A DNA stretch of 64,000 bases from NCBI RefSeq assembly GCF_001042485.2, contig NZ_LBMN02000011.1, positions 103,272-167,271 of the forward strand. Reading direction: 5' to 3'. The notes below the pieces were generated by a model. It was given only the letters and a program-made list of their open reading frames with translations, ran no database searches and was not told the DNA's origin. The DNA is from Bacillus paralicheniformis (GTDB taxonomy: Bacteria; Bacillota; Bacilli; Bacillales; Bacillaceae). The position numbers and the translations under genes are program-made. Position 1 is the first letter of the stretch; every line of letters begins with the position of its first letter. This document shows positions 8,687 to 16,640 of the stretch, piece after piece.

Positions 8687-9562
8687 TTATTCAGTTGCCG
8701 TACATTCTTTCACAACCTCTACAAACGCCTGTACTTGCTTCAGTTGGAAAGCCGGCTCATAACCGAGCAGCCACGTATCTCTGCCGATTGCTTTTCCTTT
8801 AGCGTCAAGCAGCGGGATTTGATGAACATGGCTCCCGCTTCCGTGAAGCGTCACAGATGGAAGGATCGCATAGCCGATTCCGTGGAAAGCCATCTGTTTG
8901 CATGTTTCAATTTGGTCGACAATAATGGTCTGCTTTGGCGACGTTTTAAACTTTTGATGCCACCAGTGCTGAATTTCCTGATAGTACGAACTGTCGCTTT
9001 TGAACTGGATGAACGGCCGTTCCGTTTTGGCAATGTCCTCAATGTTACGGATCTCTGTATCGACAAGGTACAATTCGTCCCGCATCAAGTAATGCTTCGG
9101 TCCTTTCCATTCCGGGTTTCCTCTGATAATGCCGACATGAACATGGTCTTCGTAGAGGCTTTTCAGCATTTCGCTGCTCCATCCGGTCACGAGCGAAATT
9201 TTCACGTTTGGATATTGTTTGACATAGGTTTTCAGAACGTTGGGAAGCCAATGCTGCCCAATGATCGAAGCGGCCGCCAATTTGAGCGTACCGTGAATCT
9301 CGCCCTCCAACTCATCGATATTCTCTCTCACTTTTTCCTGTTCCAATGTCACATCTTTTGCGAACTGGATGATTTTTTCTCCGGCAGACGTAACCGTCAG
9401 CCCTTTTTGCGATCTCAAAAAAATTTTCGTTCCCCATGATTTCTCAATGGTCTGCAGGCGTTGGGACAAAGCCGGCTGGGAAACAAACAGGCGTTCAGCC
9501 GCTTTCCGCATATTTAATTCTTCCGCCAGAACGACAAGCATGTGGAGCTCTTGAAGCTGCAT
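8687..9562 (-). CDS. ccpC: CcpC, LysR-type citrate-responsive repressor
   Basis: About 291 residues. The N-terminal winged helix (LHMLVVLAEELNMRKAAERLFVSQPALSQRLQTIE) is typical LysR, followed by a periplasmic-binding-like effector domain. In B. subtilis CcpC represses citZ and citB and is relieved by citrate. GAGGA lies seven bases before the second ATG, which is chosen over the first ATG that abuts it. It stands alone between ykuNOP and darB, with a weak hairpin plus T run at about 8646-8675. Confidence 0.9.
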   Translation of the reverse strand: MQLQELHMLVVLAEELNMRKAAERLFVSQPALSQRLQTIEKSWGTKIFLRSQKGLTVTSAGEKIIQFAKDVTLEQEKVRENIDELEGEIHGTLKLAAASIIGQHWLPNVLKTYVKQYPNVKISLVTGWSSEMLKSLYEDHVHVGIIRGNPEWKGPKHYLMRDELYLVDTEIRNIEDIAKTERPFIQFKSDSSYYQEIQHWWHQKFKTSPKQTIIVDQIETCKQMAFHGIGYAILPSVTLHGSGSHVHQIPLLDAKGKAIGRDTWLLGYEPAFQLKQVQAFVEVVKECTATE

Positions 9563-9682
9563 GGACATTCCTCATTCCAATAAGTTTTTCTTATCATACA
9601 TTTAATCAAACGGCTGTTTTTTAATCAAGCGGAAAGTCAGGCTTCGGAGAATGTGCGGAGGGTTTGGTGGAGCGCTGCAAAT

Positions 9683-9710
9683 AAAAAATAGGCCGCTGCC
9701 GCGCCTATTT
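9683..9710 (-). terminator. Terminator of darB
   Basis: AATAGGCGCGGCAGCGGCCTATT hairpin with a long T run on the minus strand, overlapping the darB stop. Confidence 0.8.
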
Positions 9711-10148
9711 ATTCAACGTTCTCAAATGCTTATTCAGCTGTTTTAACACGACACGCCTTGTAAATATGCCTTCGAAAACCTGCTCTTCATTTTCGACACA
9801 TACAAACGCGTTGTTGATGACCAGTCCGAATCCTTTTAAGATCGGGTCGTCAATTTTCAAGCGTGGGATGTCTGTCAGCATGACTTCTTCAACATGAATC
9901 TTGTCAAGCTTCTCAAATTCGATTCGTTCCAAGCCGAAGATTTTATCCATGATCATATTCGTTCCGATTAATCCGTGCAAACGGAAAGAAGCATCAAGTA
10001 CAGGGATCGCGGTATATCCGGTTTTCGTCAACACGAGAAGGGCATGTTCCAGATTATTTCCGACTTGAACATGGGCTACTTTATCAGCATCGATCATAAA
10101 CTGACCTACTGTCGTTTCAAGAAGTTCATCTGATTGCATACTAATCAT
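9705..10148 (-). CDS. darB: DarB (YkuL), CBS-domain c-di-AMP-binding protein
   Basis: 147 residues forming two CBS motifs (about residues 15-70 and 80-140). It is nearly identical in length and pattern to B. subtilis YkuL/DarB, which binds cyclic di-AMP and, when unbound, interacts with the (p)ppGpp synthetase Rel and pyruvate carboxylase. Soluble and monocistronic. A perfect Spo0A box lies about 80 bases upstream. Confidence 0.93.
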   Translation of the reverse strand: MISMQSDELLETTVGQFMIDADKVAHVQVGNNLEHALLVLTKTGYTAIPVLDASFRLHGLIGTNMIMDKIFGLERIEFEKLDKIHVEEVMLTDIPRLKIDDPILKGFGLVINNAFVCVENEEQVFEGIFTRRVVLKQLNKHLRTLNK

Positions 10149-10226
10149 GATTTTTCGACTCCTTTTCAGCTTTAATCCATCAACGCATATTTTCCCTATA
10201 CTACAATAATATAAACGATATCAATA

Positions 10227-10235
10227 TTTGTCGAA
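10227..10235 (+). promoter_or_regulatory. Spo0A box upstream of darB
   Basis: TTTGTCGAA (followed by A) exactly matches the 0A-box core. It lies about 80 bases before the darB start and downstream of the abbA terminator, so it would act on darB if functional. Confidence 0.55.
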
Positions 10236-10287
10236 AACTTTCCTTTCTTCCAAGGTCAGTTTATCATTCCATATCCTTTTAGGAAAC

Positions 10288-10311
10288 AAAAAAGATACTC
10301 TAATGAGTATC
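10288..10311 (-). terminator. Terminator of abbA
   Basis: GATACTC-ATTA-GAGTATC stem followed by six T on the minus strand. Confidence 0.85.
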
Positions 10312-10328
10312 AATTGATATAATCTGAC

Positions 10329-10508
10329 CTAATTTTCAGACCGGACACGGTCGTATAAGGTAACCAGTTTTTTATATGTCAGGCTATCCACATTTTTTGT
10401 ACCCGTTTCTATATCATTGATCTCACTGCTTAGTAGCTCTACGGCATACTCATGGTCCAAAAGTACGTTCAGCAACAGTTTTCTCTCTTCTTCTGAAAAG
10501 CGTTCCAT
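10329..10508 (-). CDS. abbA: AbbA, antirepressor of AbrB
   Basis: 59-residue protein read directly from the sequence: it starts MERFSEEERKLLLNVLLDHE, continues with a LLSSEINDIETGTKNVD segment and ends LYDRVRSEN. This aligns closely with B. subtilis AbbA, a DNA mimic that binds AbrB (and Abh) and lifts repression as cells enter stationary phase. It lies between darB and ykuK as in B. subtilis. GGGGG before the ATG serves as ribosome site. Confidence 0.92.
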   Translation of the reverse strand: MERFSEEERKLLLNVLLDHEYAVELLSSEINDIETGTKNVDSLTYKKLVTLYDRVRSEN

Positions 10509-10578
10509 TCTTAACCAGCCCCCTAATTGATTTAGCTAGAGTCAGAAACAATATGTTCTCTCTAGTTTCTATAGGGCT

Positions 10579-10622
10579 AGAATATGAAATTGCAATTCAA
10601 ACGTCAACCGCACATTTCGACA
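10579..10622 (-). promoter_or_regulatory. abbA promoter with overlapping Spo0A box
   Basis: Minus-35 TTGACG (10602-10607) and minus-10 TATTCT (10579-10584) are separated by 17 bases. A TGTCGAA 0A-box core lies at 10616-10622, just upstream of the minus-35, the position expected for activation by Spo0A~P. B. subtilis abbA is known to be Spo0A-activated. Confidence 0.7.
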
Positions 10623-10646
10623 TCTGTTCGATTTTCTTTCAAACAA

Positions 10647-11165
10647 TTATTTTGTGTACCGGTTTGCATAGCTTGAAGCTGTATAGGAGTCAGGTTTAAT
10701 TTTGGCACAGATTCCCATGGAGGTGATCCGGCCCGTCATTTCCTGGATTAAATCCTTTGTCATTCCTTTTTTTCCGATATCCAAATGAACTTCAAGGGTT
10801 AAATCTGCTCCCTCGTCTGTAAACGGAAGAAGCAGATCCATAATTTCATTAAAGTAATCATTTAAAAGATATGCGGCAATCTCTTGGCTGTAAGCTGTTT
10901 CAAGCGATATTTTCTCCCTGAGGCTATGTATCGGTCTGTTGACAACCGTGTTTTTCAGACAGCCCCACGCTCCTTTGCCCTTGCGGTGCAAATGGATAGC
11001 CGTGATAAACTTTGTGCAGTTCTGATGTATTTGCGAGTCTGTTCCGACGGACAGCAGATAGCTTGCCCGCGGATCTTGGCGTATGAACGCCTTCAGTCTC
11101 CCGATCACTTCAGGAAATGTCATTTGATCTTCAGAAAGATTATAAAAAAGAAAAGAATCAGCCAT
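10647..11165 (-). CDS. ykuK: YkuK, DUF458 RNase H-like fold protein
   Basis: 172 residues from the ATG at 11163-11165, the same length as B. subtilis YkuK. AAAAGGGG lies eight bases before this ATG; an upstream in-frame ATG lacks a site. DUF458 proteins have an RNase H-like core; the SVGTDSQIHQ and LEVHLDIGKKG segments carry conserved acidic residues. No activity is proven. It is co-oriented with ykzF and ykuJ. Confidence 0.88.
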   Translation of the reverse strand: MADSFLFYNLSEDQMTFPEVIGRLKAFIRQDPRASYLLSVGTDSQIHQNCTKFITAIHLHRKGKGAWGCLKNTVVNRPIHSLREKISLETAYSQEIAAYLLNDYFNEIMDLLLPFTDEGADLTLEVHLDIGKKGMTKDLIQEMTGRITSMGICAKIKPDSYTASSYANRYTK

Positions 11166-11222
11166 TGGAATGCCCCTTTTCATTTTTGATCTGCACCGAA
11201 GATGGAACGATTCGTCTGTCTG

Positions 11223-11372
11223 CTATCCTTTTTTGGTCGGTATATTTTTCAAGCTGAACCCGCAGCTGTCACATCTGTAAATTACATTCTGATTGGACTG
11301 GGCTGTCAGCACTTGATCCATATGCTCGGTTGTTTTGCAATTCGGACAAATAACGCTTGGAAAAGCTTTCAT
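11223..11372 (-). CDS. ykzF: YkzF, small zinc-ribbon protein
   Basis: 49 residues beginning MKAFPSVICPNCKTTEHMDQ and containing YRCDSCGF. The two CxxC pairs, 29 residues apart, form a zinc ribbon. GGAGG precedes the ATG by seven bases. It lies between ykuK and ykuJ, 10 bases from the latter, so it is part of a ykuJ-ykzF-ykuK unit. Function is unknown; a nucleic-acid or protein contact role is typical for such ribbons. Confidence 0.88.
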   Translation of the reverse strand: MKAFPSVICPNCKTTEHMDQVLTAQSNQNVIYRCDSCGFSLKNIPTKKG

Positions 11373-11383
11373 GCCATATCCTC

Positions 11384-11626
11384 CTATTGCTGAAGCAGTT
11401 CAAAGATTTCGATTGAAATCATATCGATGTTGTCAAACGGAAATGTGGTAGGCTTATCGCCTTTTTGATAAACTGTCAGCTCAAATGTTTGGTTTTTTTC
11501 AAAATATTTTACGCTGCAAATTTTTTCTCCGTTTACTTCAAAATTGCGCTGCGTCGGTTCTCCGGCAGCCTCCGCAGTCTCCTGCAGGCTCTGCAGTCTC
11601 GTGATGATACCCATTAATTGTGACAT
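11384..11626 (-). CDS. ykuJ: YkuJ, small conserved protein
   Basis: About 80 residues starting MSQLMGIITRLQSLQET, matching B. subtilis YkuJ in length and sequence; AAAGGAG precedes this ATG. Soluble alpha/beta protein with no known function. First gene of ykuJ-ykzF-ykuK. Confidence 0.88.
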   Translation of the reverse strand: MSQLMGIITRLQSLQETAEAAGEPTQRNFEVNGEKICSVKYFEKNQTFELTVYQKGDKPTTFPFDNIDMISIEIFELLQQ

Positions 11627-11744
11627 TCTAAAAAAGACTCCTTTCAAAAAAACAACTTCAGGATCAACAAGTATTAATTATAATACAAGTTCTACACGCA
11701 TCATACCACAAAGTATCAGCCGATGACATTTTTCCTTTCTGATC

Positions 11745-11792
11745 ATGAAAAAGAAAAACCGCTTTTCATAGTTTGAGTTTTCTTTTTTCATG
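11745..11792. repeat. Inverted repeat upstream of ykuJ
   Basis: Arms CATGAAAAAGAAAA and TTTTCTTTTTTCATG flank a loop of about 19 bases. It may act as a terminator for transcripts leaving fsrA or as a leader structure of ykuJ. The rest of 11,650-11,940 has a second small stem (ACAGGA/TCCTGT, about 11,859-11,880) and no gene. Confidence 0.45.
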
Positions 11793-11940
11793 TCATACAT
11801 GAAAAATATTTTTTTGACTGCAGAGGAGCCTTTTTAACCACCAATTTAGATTTATGGGGCAACAGGATTGTCTTATTCCTGTCCCACACCTAAAGCCCAA
11901 AAATCCCGCAGCCATTTGCAATGCAGGATTCCACGCAAAT

Positions 11941-12025
11941 AAAAAACTTGGCGGGGGCAGCGCCAAGTTTTTTAAAACCTTGATCTGATAGAGGGGTTGG
12001 GGAACAGAGAGGTTCATCTCTCTAT
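11941..12025 (-). ncRNA. fsrA: FsrA, Fur-regulated iron-sparing small RNA
   Basis: Expected promoter TTGACA (12055-12060) and TATCAT (12032-12037) are 17 bases apart, placing transcription start near 12,025. The transcript has the C-rich single-stranded stretch GTTCCCCAACCCCTC and ends in the stem AACTTGGCG/CGCCAAGTT plus six T, giving about 84-85 nt. Size, C-rich box, Fur control and location between ykuI and ykuJ all match B. subtilis FsrA, which pairs with and represses mRNAs of iron-rich enzymes. An overlapping 74-codon frame is spurious because the terminator lies inside it. Confidence 0.88.
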
Positions 12026-12032
12026 AATTAAA

Positions 12033-12047
12033 TGATAATGATTATCA
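12033..12047 (-). promoter_or_regulatory. Fur box of fsrA
   Basis: TGATAATGATTATCA, an exact Fur consensus overlapping the minus-10 of fsrA. Confidence 0.92.
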
Positions 12048-12083
12048 GTATCATTGTCAATGAATTTTTTAAAAATTCTTTTT

Positions 12084-12710
12084 CTAGCTGAAAAGTTCGG
12101 CCAATGTCCAGTTAACATCGATGACAAACAGCGGGAATACAGCGTGGTCTTCTTTCTTGTTATCCGCAAAATTCGAGTTTGTTTCTTTCTCATCCGGTTG
12201 TTCGGCCATCATGTCTTCTCCAGCCGGTTTTGTATCAGATTGGCCGATAGCCGTTACTTTGAAGCTGCCGCCGATATTCTTTAGCGTCACCGTCTGATAA
12301 TTTTTTTGATATGAAACAGGACCGCGGTCTTGATCTCCAACACATTCGTATACGGTATAGCTTCCGTCTTTCACCGCCACTTTTGTGTTTTCATCATAGC
12401 TGAAGAAAGGGATTGCAACTTCCGGCGCGTCTGTCCCGTAAAAAATCCACCCCGCTTGTTCGGGGAAGGCGTTCGCCTCCACGTACTTCGCTGCCATGGC
12501 GTGTTCCATATAAGGTTCCAAGAGGGATATCATGTCTTTTTTCGTTCTTTCCTTTTCGGTCAGCTGAAAATGGACGTCGGATACGGATTGAAGGGTCTCA
12601 AATAACGACGCTCTTGTCGGTTTTTCTCCGGCTTCGGCAAAATCCGCACAGAGGAATACAAAAGCCGCAGTCAATAGTCCGCACAGTAAGGATGACCAAA
12701 CGTTCTTCAT
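12084..12710 (-). CDS. DUF3993-like secreted protein
   Basis: About 208 residues. Residues 1-28 form a signal peptide (MKNVWSSLLCGLLTAAFVF, cleaved near AEA-GE). The mature part has a two-helix N-terminal half and a beta-rich YTVYECVGDQDRGPVSY half, then an acidic tail. The general pattern suggests DUF3993, but I am not certain. AAGGGG precedes the chosen ATG. It lies between ykuI and fsrA, where B. subtilis has no gene, while the B. subtilis genes ykuG and ykuH on the other side of ykuI are missing. Probably exported and retained at the cell surface. Confidence 0.7.
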   Translation of the reverse strand: MKNVWSSLLCGLLTAAFVFLCADFAEAGEKPTRASLFETLQSVSDVHFQLTEKERTKKDMISLLEPYMEHAMAAKYVEANAFPEQAGWIFYGTDAPEVAIPFFSYDENTKVAVKDGSYTVYECVGDQDRGPVSYQKNYQTVTLKNIGGSFKVTAIGQSDTKPAGEDMMAEQPDEKETNSNFADNKKEDHAVFPLFVIDVNWTLAELFS

Positions 12711-12819
12711 ATGATCCGCCCCTTTTTTAGCATATATATTCACATTTTCCTTTATATACGCAAAACAAACCTCTCGGGATTCATTTTTTCGAAAAGAAAA
12801 AGCGGCGAAAGGCCGCCGC

Positions 12820-14040
12820 TTAAATTAATCCGTCTTGTTCGTATAAATATGAGTAGGACAGGTCAATGAACAGATACAATTCTTCATCCATCGGATAGGA
12901 AAATGTTCTGATCATTTCCCCCGTTTCGATATCGCTGTACAAATCGCTGAAAAACCCTTTTCTCATCGTTCTCATCCTCATGATATTCTCGAGAAAATAA
13001 GGGCGCCAGCTCCAGTTTTTGCCGATGTACTCAGGCTGAAATATCCATGCTCCATCATGTTTAAACACGTTTTTCGTCAGCTGAATCCCGTCTTCATCGC
13101 ACATGTAAATTCTAAAGCTGCAATCGGTCAGTTCTTTTCCGAGATTGAAGAGAAACTCATCGTCTGACTGAGCTGTTTTCTTTAGCGATGTGACAAGCTG
13201 ATGAATCCGTTTGTAAAACTGCTCAGAGTGGTCGTACAAAATGGTTAGCTTCTTCTTCTCATGTGTGATAAATTGGTGAAACTCGGCATGCAGCCGGTCC
13301 TTTAATACATTCCGTTCGATAAATTCATCCTTCGGCACTTCAAGATACTGCCCCTGAAAATACCGGCCTCCGTTTCTCCATGCGTATTGCAGCTGAAAGC
13401 TCGCCTCAATATCCTCGTAAAGCAATGCGGCGCCGATTTTTCTGGCAAGGAGTGATATGCTGTAAAGCACATATTCATAGGATGGCGAAGGAGAAGACAG
13501 CTTGAGCGGCTGAAGGTCGATCTTTAACAGATCAGGGGAAAGAAGAGCGATTCTGTCGAGGTTGCTGCTTTCCTTTCCGATATTATCAACAGCGACTTTA
13601 ATTCCGTATGTACGGTAATAGGTCAGCAAATGATGCAGCTGTTCAATATCCCCTTCAAACTTTTGCTCCGTGATTTCGATAACGAAACGGTTGAGCTCGA
13701 GCCCTTTATCCTGATATTCCATCAACAGGTCGAGGAACGATTCACCGTGATCCATCATCAGCACATTTGCATCTTGATTGACGAAGATGAGCAGGTCGCG
13801 CCCGCTCTCCAAAAAATGATCAAGCGCCTGGCGAATCACCTTGAGATCAACCTCTTTCTTGTATTCTTCAGGAATTGTCGGATCAGAAAAAAACGGCCCG
13901 AGACTCTTCACTTCAGATTCTACCTTGATACGCCCCAGCACTTCATAGCCGATCACCTTTTGTTCTTCAGCACTGAAGATCGGCTGATAGTATGGAATAA
14001 CATCTTCAATGTTCGTTAAAATATCGAGTGGATCCAACAT
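12820..14040 (-). CDS. ykuI: YkuI, EAL-domain c-di-GMP-binding protein
   Basis: 406 residues. The EAL domain (about 1-245) has the signature IGYEVLGRI (EVL instead of EAL), NQDANVLMM, VIEITEQKFEGD, KVAVDNIGKESSN and LLKIDLQPL. It is followed by a helical linker and a C-terminal PAS-like domain ending SYSYLYEQDGLI. B. subtilis YkuI binds c-di-GMP without clear phosphodiesterase activity in vivo. No membrane segment. Confidence 0.92.
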   Translation of the reverse strand: MLDPLDILTNIEDVIPYYQPIFSAEEQKVIGYEVLGRIKVESEVKSLGPFFSDPTIPEEYKKEVDLKVIRQALDHFLESGRDLLIFVNQDANVLMMDHGESFLDLLMEYQDKGLELNRFVIEITEQKFEGDIEQLHHLLTYYRTYGIKVAVDNIGKESSNLDRIALLSPDLLKIDLQPLKLSSPSPSYEYVLYSISLLARKIGAALLYEDIEASFQLQYAWRNGGRYFQGQYLEVPKDEFIERNVLKDRLHAEFHQFITHEKKKLTILYDHSEQFYKRIHQLVTSLKKTAQSDDEFLFNLGKELTDCSFRIYMCDEDGIQLTKNVFKHDGAWIFQPEYIGKNWSWRPYFLENIMRMRTMRKGFFSDLYSDIETGEMIRTFSYPMDEELYLFIDLSYSYLYEQDGLI

Positions 14041-14108
14041 GGCATATCACCTGCTTCTAATCTTTGTCTGATTATACCATACTGGCCCGCACCTTTGAAT
14101 TTGAAATC

Positions 14109-14879
14109 TTAAAACGGACGGGGATTCAGCCATTGGCCGCCGTCCATCGTCACACACTCCCCGTTGACATATCCCGCCTGTTCAGAAAGCAAAAATGCGG
14201 CGAGTCCCGCGATTTCTTCAGGAGTTCCCAGCCTGTTGAGCGGAACGCTTTTGATTGTCGCGTGCGCGGCTTCTTCCGATTCAAACAATTTTTCGGCACC
14301 GCCCGTCCTCTCGATCGGACCGGGCGCGATGGCATTGCATCTGATCCCGTATGCACTTCCCCACTCGACGGCAAGCGTCCTCGTCAGCGACAGGACACCT
14401 GCTTTTGCCGCCGCGGAATGAACGACACCGGCACCCGCGCCCCATGCATATGTCGCGACCATATTTAAAATCTGGCCGCGTTTTTTTTCCTTGATCCAGT
14501 AGCGGCCGGCTGCCTGGCTGCAATAAAATGTGCCGTTCAGCACGATATCGATGACCGCCTTCCAGCCGTTGACCGACAGTTTTTCAGCAGGGCAGATAAA
14601 GTTCCCTGCGGCATTGTTAACCAAAGCGTCGATCGTACCAAAGCGTCCTGCCGTCTCTGTGATCATCTGTTCCACATCTTCAACAGACCTGACATCCATC
14701 CGGCATATAGCCACCTGCCCCGTAAATGTTTCAATTTCTTCTTTGGCCGCTTCAAGCGTTTCTTGCGTTCTGCCTGTAATCATCACATTCCAGCCTTCTT
14801 CGACTTGCTTTTTGGCGATCGCTTTTCCCATTCCGCTCGACCCGCCGGTCACGATTACAACTTTTCTGTCCATATCCAT
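14109..14879 (-). CDS. fadH: 2,4-dienoyl-CoA reductase FadH (YkuF)
   Basis: 256-residue SDR with TGGSSGMGKAIA cofactor loop and NNAAGN. The catalytic Tyr of YxxxK is replaced by Ser (SAAAK), as in dienoyl-CoA reductases, which use Ser/Lys. It reduces 2,4-dienoyl-CoA with NADPH so that unsaturated fatty acids can enter beta-oxidation. Single gene under a FadR box. Confidence 0.93.
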   Translation of the reverse strand: MDMDRKVVIVTGGSSGMGKAIAKKQVEEGWNVMITGRTQETLEAAKEEIETFTGQVAICRMDVRSVEDVEQMITETAGRFGTIDALVNNAAGNFICPAEKLSVNGWKAVIDIVLNGTFYCSQAAGRYWIKEKKRGQILNMVATYAWGAGAGVVHSAAAKAGVLSLTRTLAVEWGSAYGIRCNAIAPGPIERTGGAEKLFESEEAAHATIKSVPLNRLGTPEEIAGLAAFLLSEQAGYVNGECVTMDGGQWLNPRPF

Positions 14880-14891
14880 CCCCCTTGTTTA

Positions 14892-14909
14892 TGAATGAGT
14901 ATTCATTCA
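14892..14909 (-). promoter_or_regulatory. FadR operator of fadH
   Basis: TGAATGAGTATTCATTCA matches the B. subtilis FadR consensus TGAATGANTANTCATTCA at every defined base, 13 bases upstream of the fadH start. Long-chain acyl-CoA should relieve repression. Confidence 0.9.
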
Positions 14910-15019
14910 ATTCATAGTTTATCATATAAGTTAAAAAAAATTAACAAAACACGCGGACTGTCCTAAAATGGCTTTTCTGGATGATATAATGTAGAGATTC
15001 TATTAAAGGTTGGTTGCTT

Positions 15020-15877
15020 ATGAAAAATCCGTCCAGAAGACAATTTTTAAAAGGCTTCTTAGGCCTTGCTGCAGCAGGGCTCTTTACCGCTGCCGGCGGC
15101 TTGGGCTATGCGCGCTATCTCGAGCCGCACATGCTTGAAACAAACTTGATTCCCATTCGGCATCGTCTCATTCCTAAAGGGTTTGACCAGTTTCGGATCG
15201 TTCAGTTCAGCGACACCCACTTAAGCGAATACTTTACAGCAGACGAGCTTTCAAATGTTGTCAGCCAAGTGAACGCCCTTTCCCCGGACCTTATCGTATT
15301 CAGCGGGGATTTAATAGATAAACCGCATCGCTACCGGGAACACGAGCATGCTGTCAACGCCTTAAAAAAGCTTTCAGCCCCCTATGGAAAGCTTGCCATA
15401 TTCGGAAACCATGATCACGGCGGCTATGGAACAAAAGTCTATCAGACGCTCATGGCATCGGCCGGTTTTCAGGTGCTGCGAAACGACTTCATGAAGCTTG
15501 AATTGATAGACGGAAGCGTAATAGAGATCGCGTCACTCGATGATTTGATGCTCGGCAGCCCCGACTATGAAGGCATCCTGTCAAAACTGAGTAAAAAAGC
15601 CTTCTCGATTTTGCTCGTCCATGAGCCAGACGCTGCTTTAACGGTAAAACAATACCCCGTCAATTTGCAAATATCCGGACACACCCACGGCGGACAAATT
15701 CAGATTCCCGTATTTGGTCCTTTAATCACGCCTCCGTACGGAGAAATTTATACGGAAGGGATGTATGAAACAGCTGGAATGAAAATCTATGTCAATCGAG
15801 GAATCGGCACGACCAGGCTGCCGCTCCGCTTTTTGTCAAAGCCTGAAATCACCGTGTTCCAGCTTGAATCCACTTAA
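15020..15877 (+). CDS. ykuE: YkuE, Tat-exported metallophosphoesterase
   Basis: 285 residues. The N-terminal twin-arginine signal SRRQFLKGFLGLAAAGLF directs it to TatAyCy. The calcineurin-like metallophosphoesterase motifs are in order: FSDTHLSE, FSGDLID, FGNHDH, LLVHEPD and ISGHTHGGQ. In B. subtilis YkuE is bound to the cell wall and depends on metal. The ATG at 15020 is preferred over the TTG two codons earlier. Divergent from fadH. Confidence 0.92.
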   Translation: MKNPSRRQFLKGFLGLAAAGLFTAAGGLGYARYLEPHMLETNLIPIRHRLIPKGFDQFRIVQFSDTHLSEYFTADELSNVVSQVNALSPDLIVFSGDLIDKPHRYREHEHAVNALKKLSAPYGKLAIFGNHDHGGYGTKVYQTLMASAGFQVLRNDFMKLELIDGSVIEIASLDDLMLGSPDYEGILSKLSKKAFSILLVHEPDAALTVKQYPVNLQISGHTHGGQIQIPVFGPLITPPYGEIYTEGMYETAGMKIYVNRGIGTTRLPLRFLSKPEITVFQLEST

Positions 15878-16054
15878 TCCTTAACCGGCCTTTTGGCTCA
15901 AAATGAAAGGCATCTGCATACATTAAGTAAAAGCATTCCCGCTCATTTCATCCAATCCTCATTAAAAAAACGAAACTTCCCCAGCCTCTTTCCGTCTATA
16001 TATTAGCAGCGGAAAAGGCTCTCTTTTCGTTTTGAAAAGGAGATGTGCTGATTA

Positions 16055-16552
16055 TTGCTGATGTACCAAGTAAAATCTGGAGAAACTCTGGAAAGCATCG
16101 CCGCCGATTTCAGAATGACCCGGCAGGCTTTGCTGCAGGCGAATCCGGGCTTAAACGGCGGCCAAGTGTCCGCAGGCCAATCGATTATCATTCCCGGCAT
16201 TAGAAACCCGGACACAATCCCTTACCGGATTGTCGTGTCTCTCAGCGGGAGAACGCTCAGATTATATGAGCAAAACAGACTTGTAAAAACATATCCGATT
16301 GCCGTCGGAAAAATCCTCACACAGACGCCGAGAGGCGAATTTGTCATTGTCAACCGGCAGCCAAATCCGGGCGGCCCGTTCGGCGCCTACTGGCTGAGCC
16401 TCTCAAAACAGCACTACGGCATCCATGGCACGAATAACCCGGCGTCAATTGGCAAAGCTGTTTCAAGGGGATGTATCCGCATGCACAATCAGGATGTTCT
16501 GGAACTTGCTTCTATCGTACCCAACGGAACCCGAGTGTCCATTACACCTTAG
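16055..16552 (+). CDS. ykuD: YkuD, L,D-transpeptidase with LysM
   Basis: 165 residues. An N-terminal LysM domain ([16 protein letters not shown]...AGQSIIIPG, residues 4-48) is followed by the YkuD catalytic domain with [20 protein letters not shown], in which Cys in SRGC is the nucleophile. The family forms 3-3 peptidoglycan cross-links; B. subtilis YkuD is made late in sporulation. The start is a TTG, since the homologue begins MLxYQV; AAAGGAG lies about 12 bases ahead. Confidence 0.92.
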   Translation: MLMYQVKSGETLESIAADFRMTRQALLQANPGLNGGQVSAGQSIIIPGIRNPDTIPYRIVVSLSGRTLRLYEQNRLVKTYPIAVGKILTQTPRGEFVIVNRQPNPGGPFGAYWLSLSKQHYGIHGTNNPASIGKAVSRGCIRMHNQDVLELASIVPNGTRVSITP

Positions 16553-16585
16553 ACCAGTACATTTCCAGACAAATGCAATTTGAAC

Positions 16586-16603
16586 AATACAACATCTTGT
16601 ATT
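16586..16603. promoter_or_regulatory. Palindrome in the ykuC promoter region
   Basis: AATACAA-CATC-TTGTATT ends five bases before the minus-10 TATAAT (16608-16613). It is well placed to be a repressor operator for the ykuC exporter; the regulator is unknown. Confidence 0.5.
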
Positions 16604-16640
16604 AAGATATAATGGGACCTTTAGGGTAAGGAGCGTATAT

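Noticed and set aside
11793..12017. 74-codon minus-strand frame right behind a Fur box
   Set aside because: It contains the fsrA terminator, lacks a proper ribosome site and has Pro/Trp/Cys-rich unnatural composition. The small RNA explains the signals.
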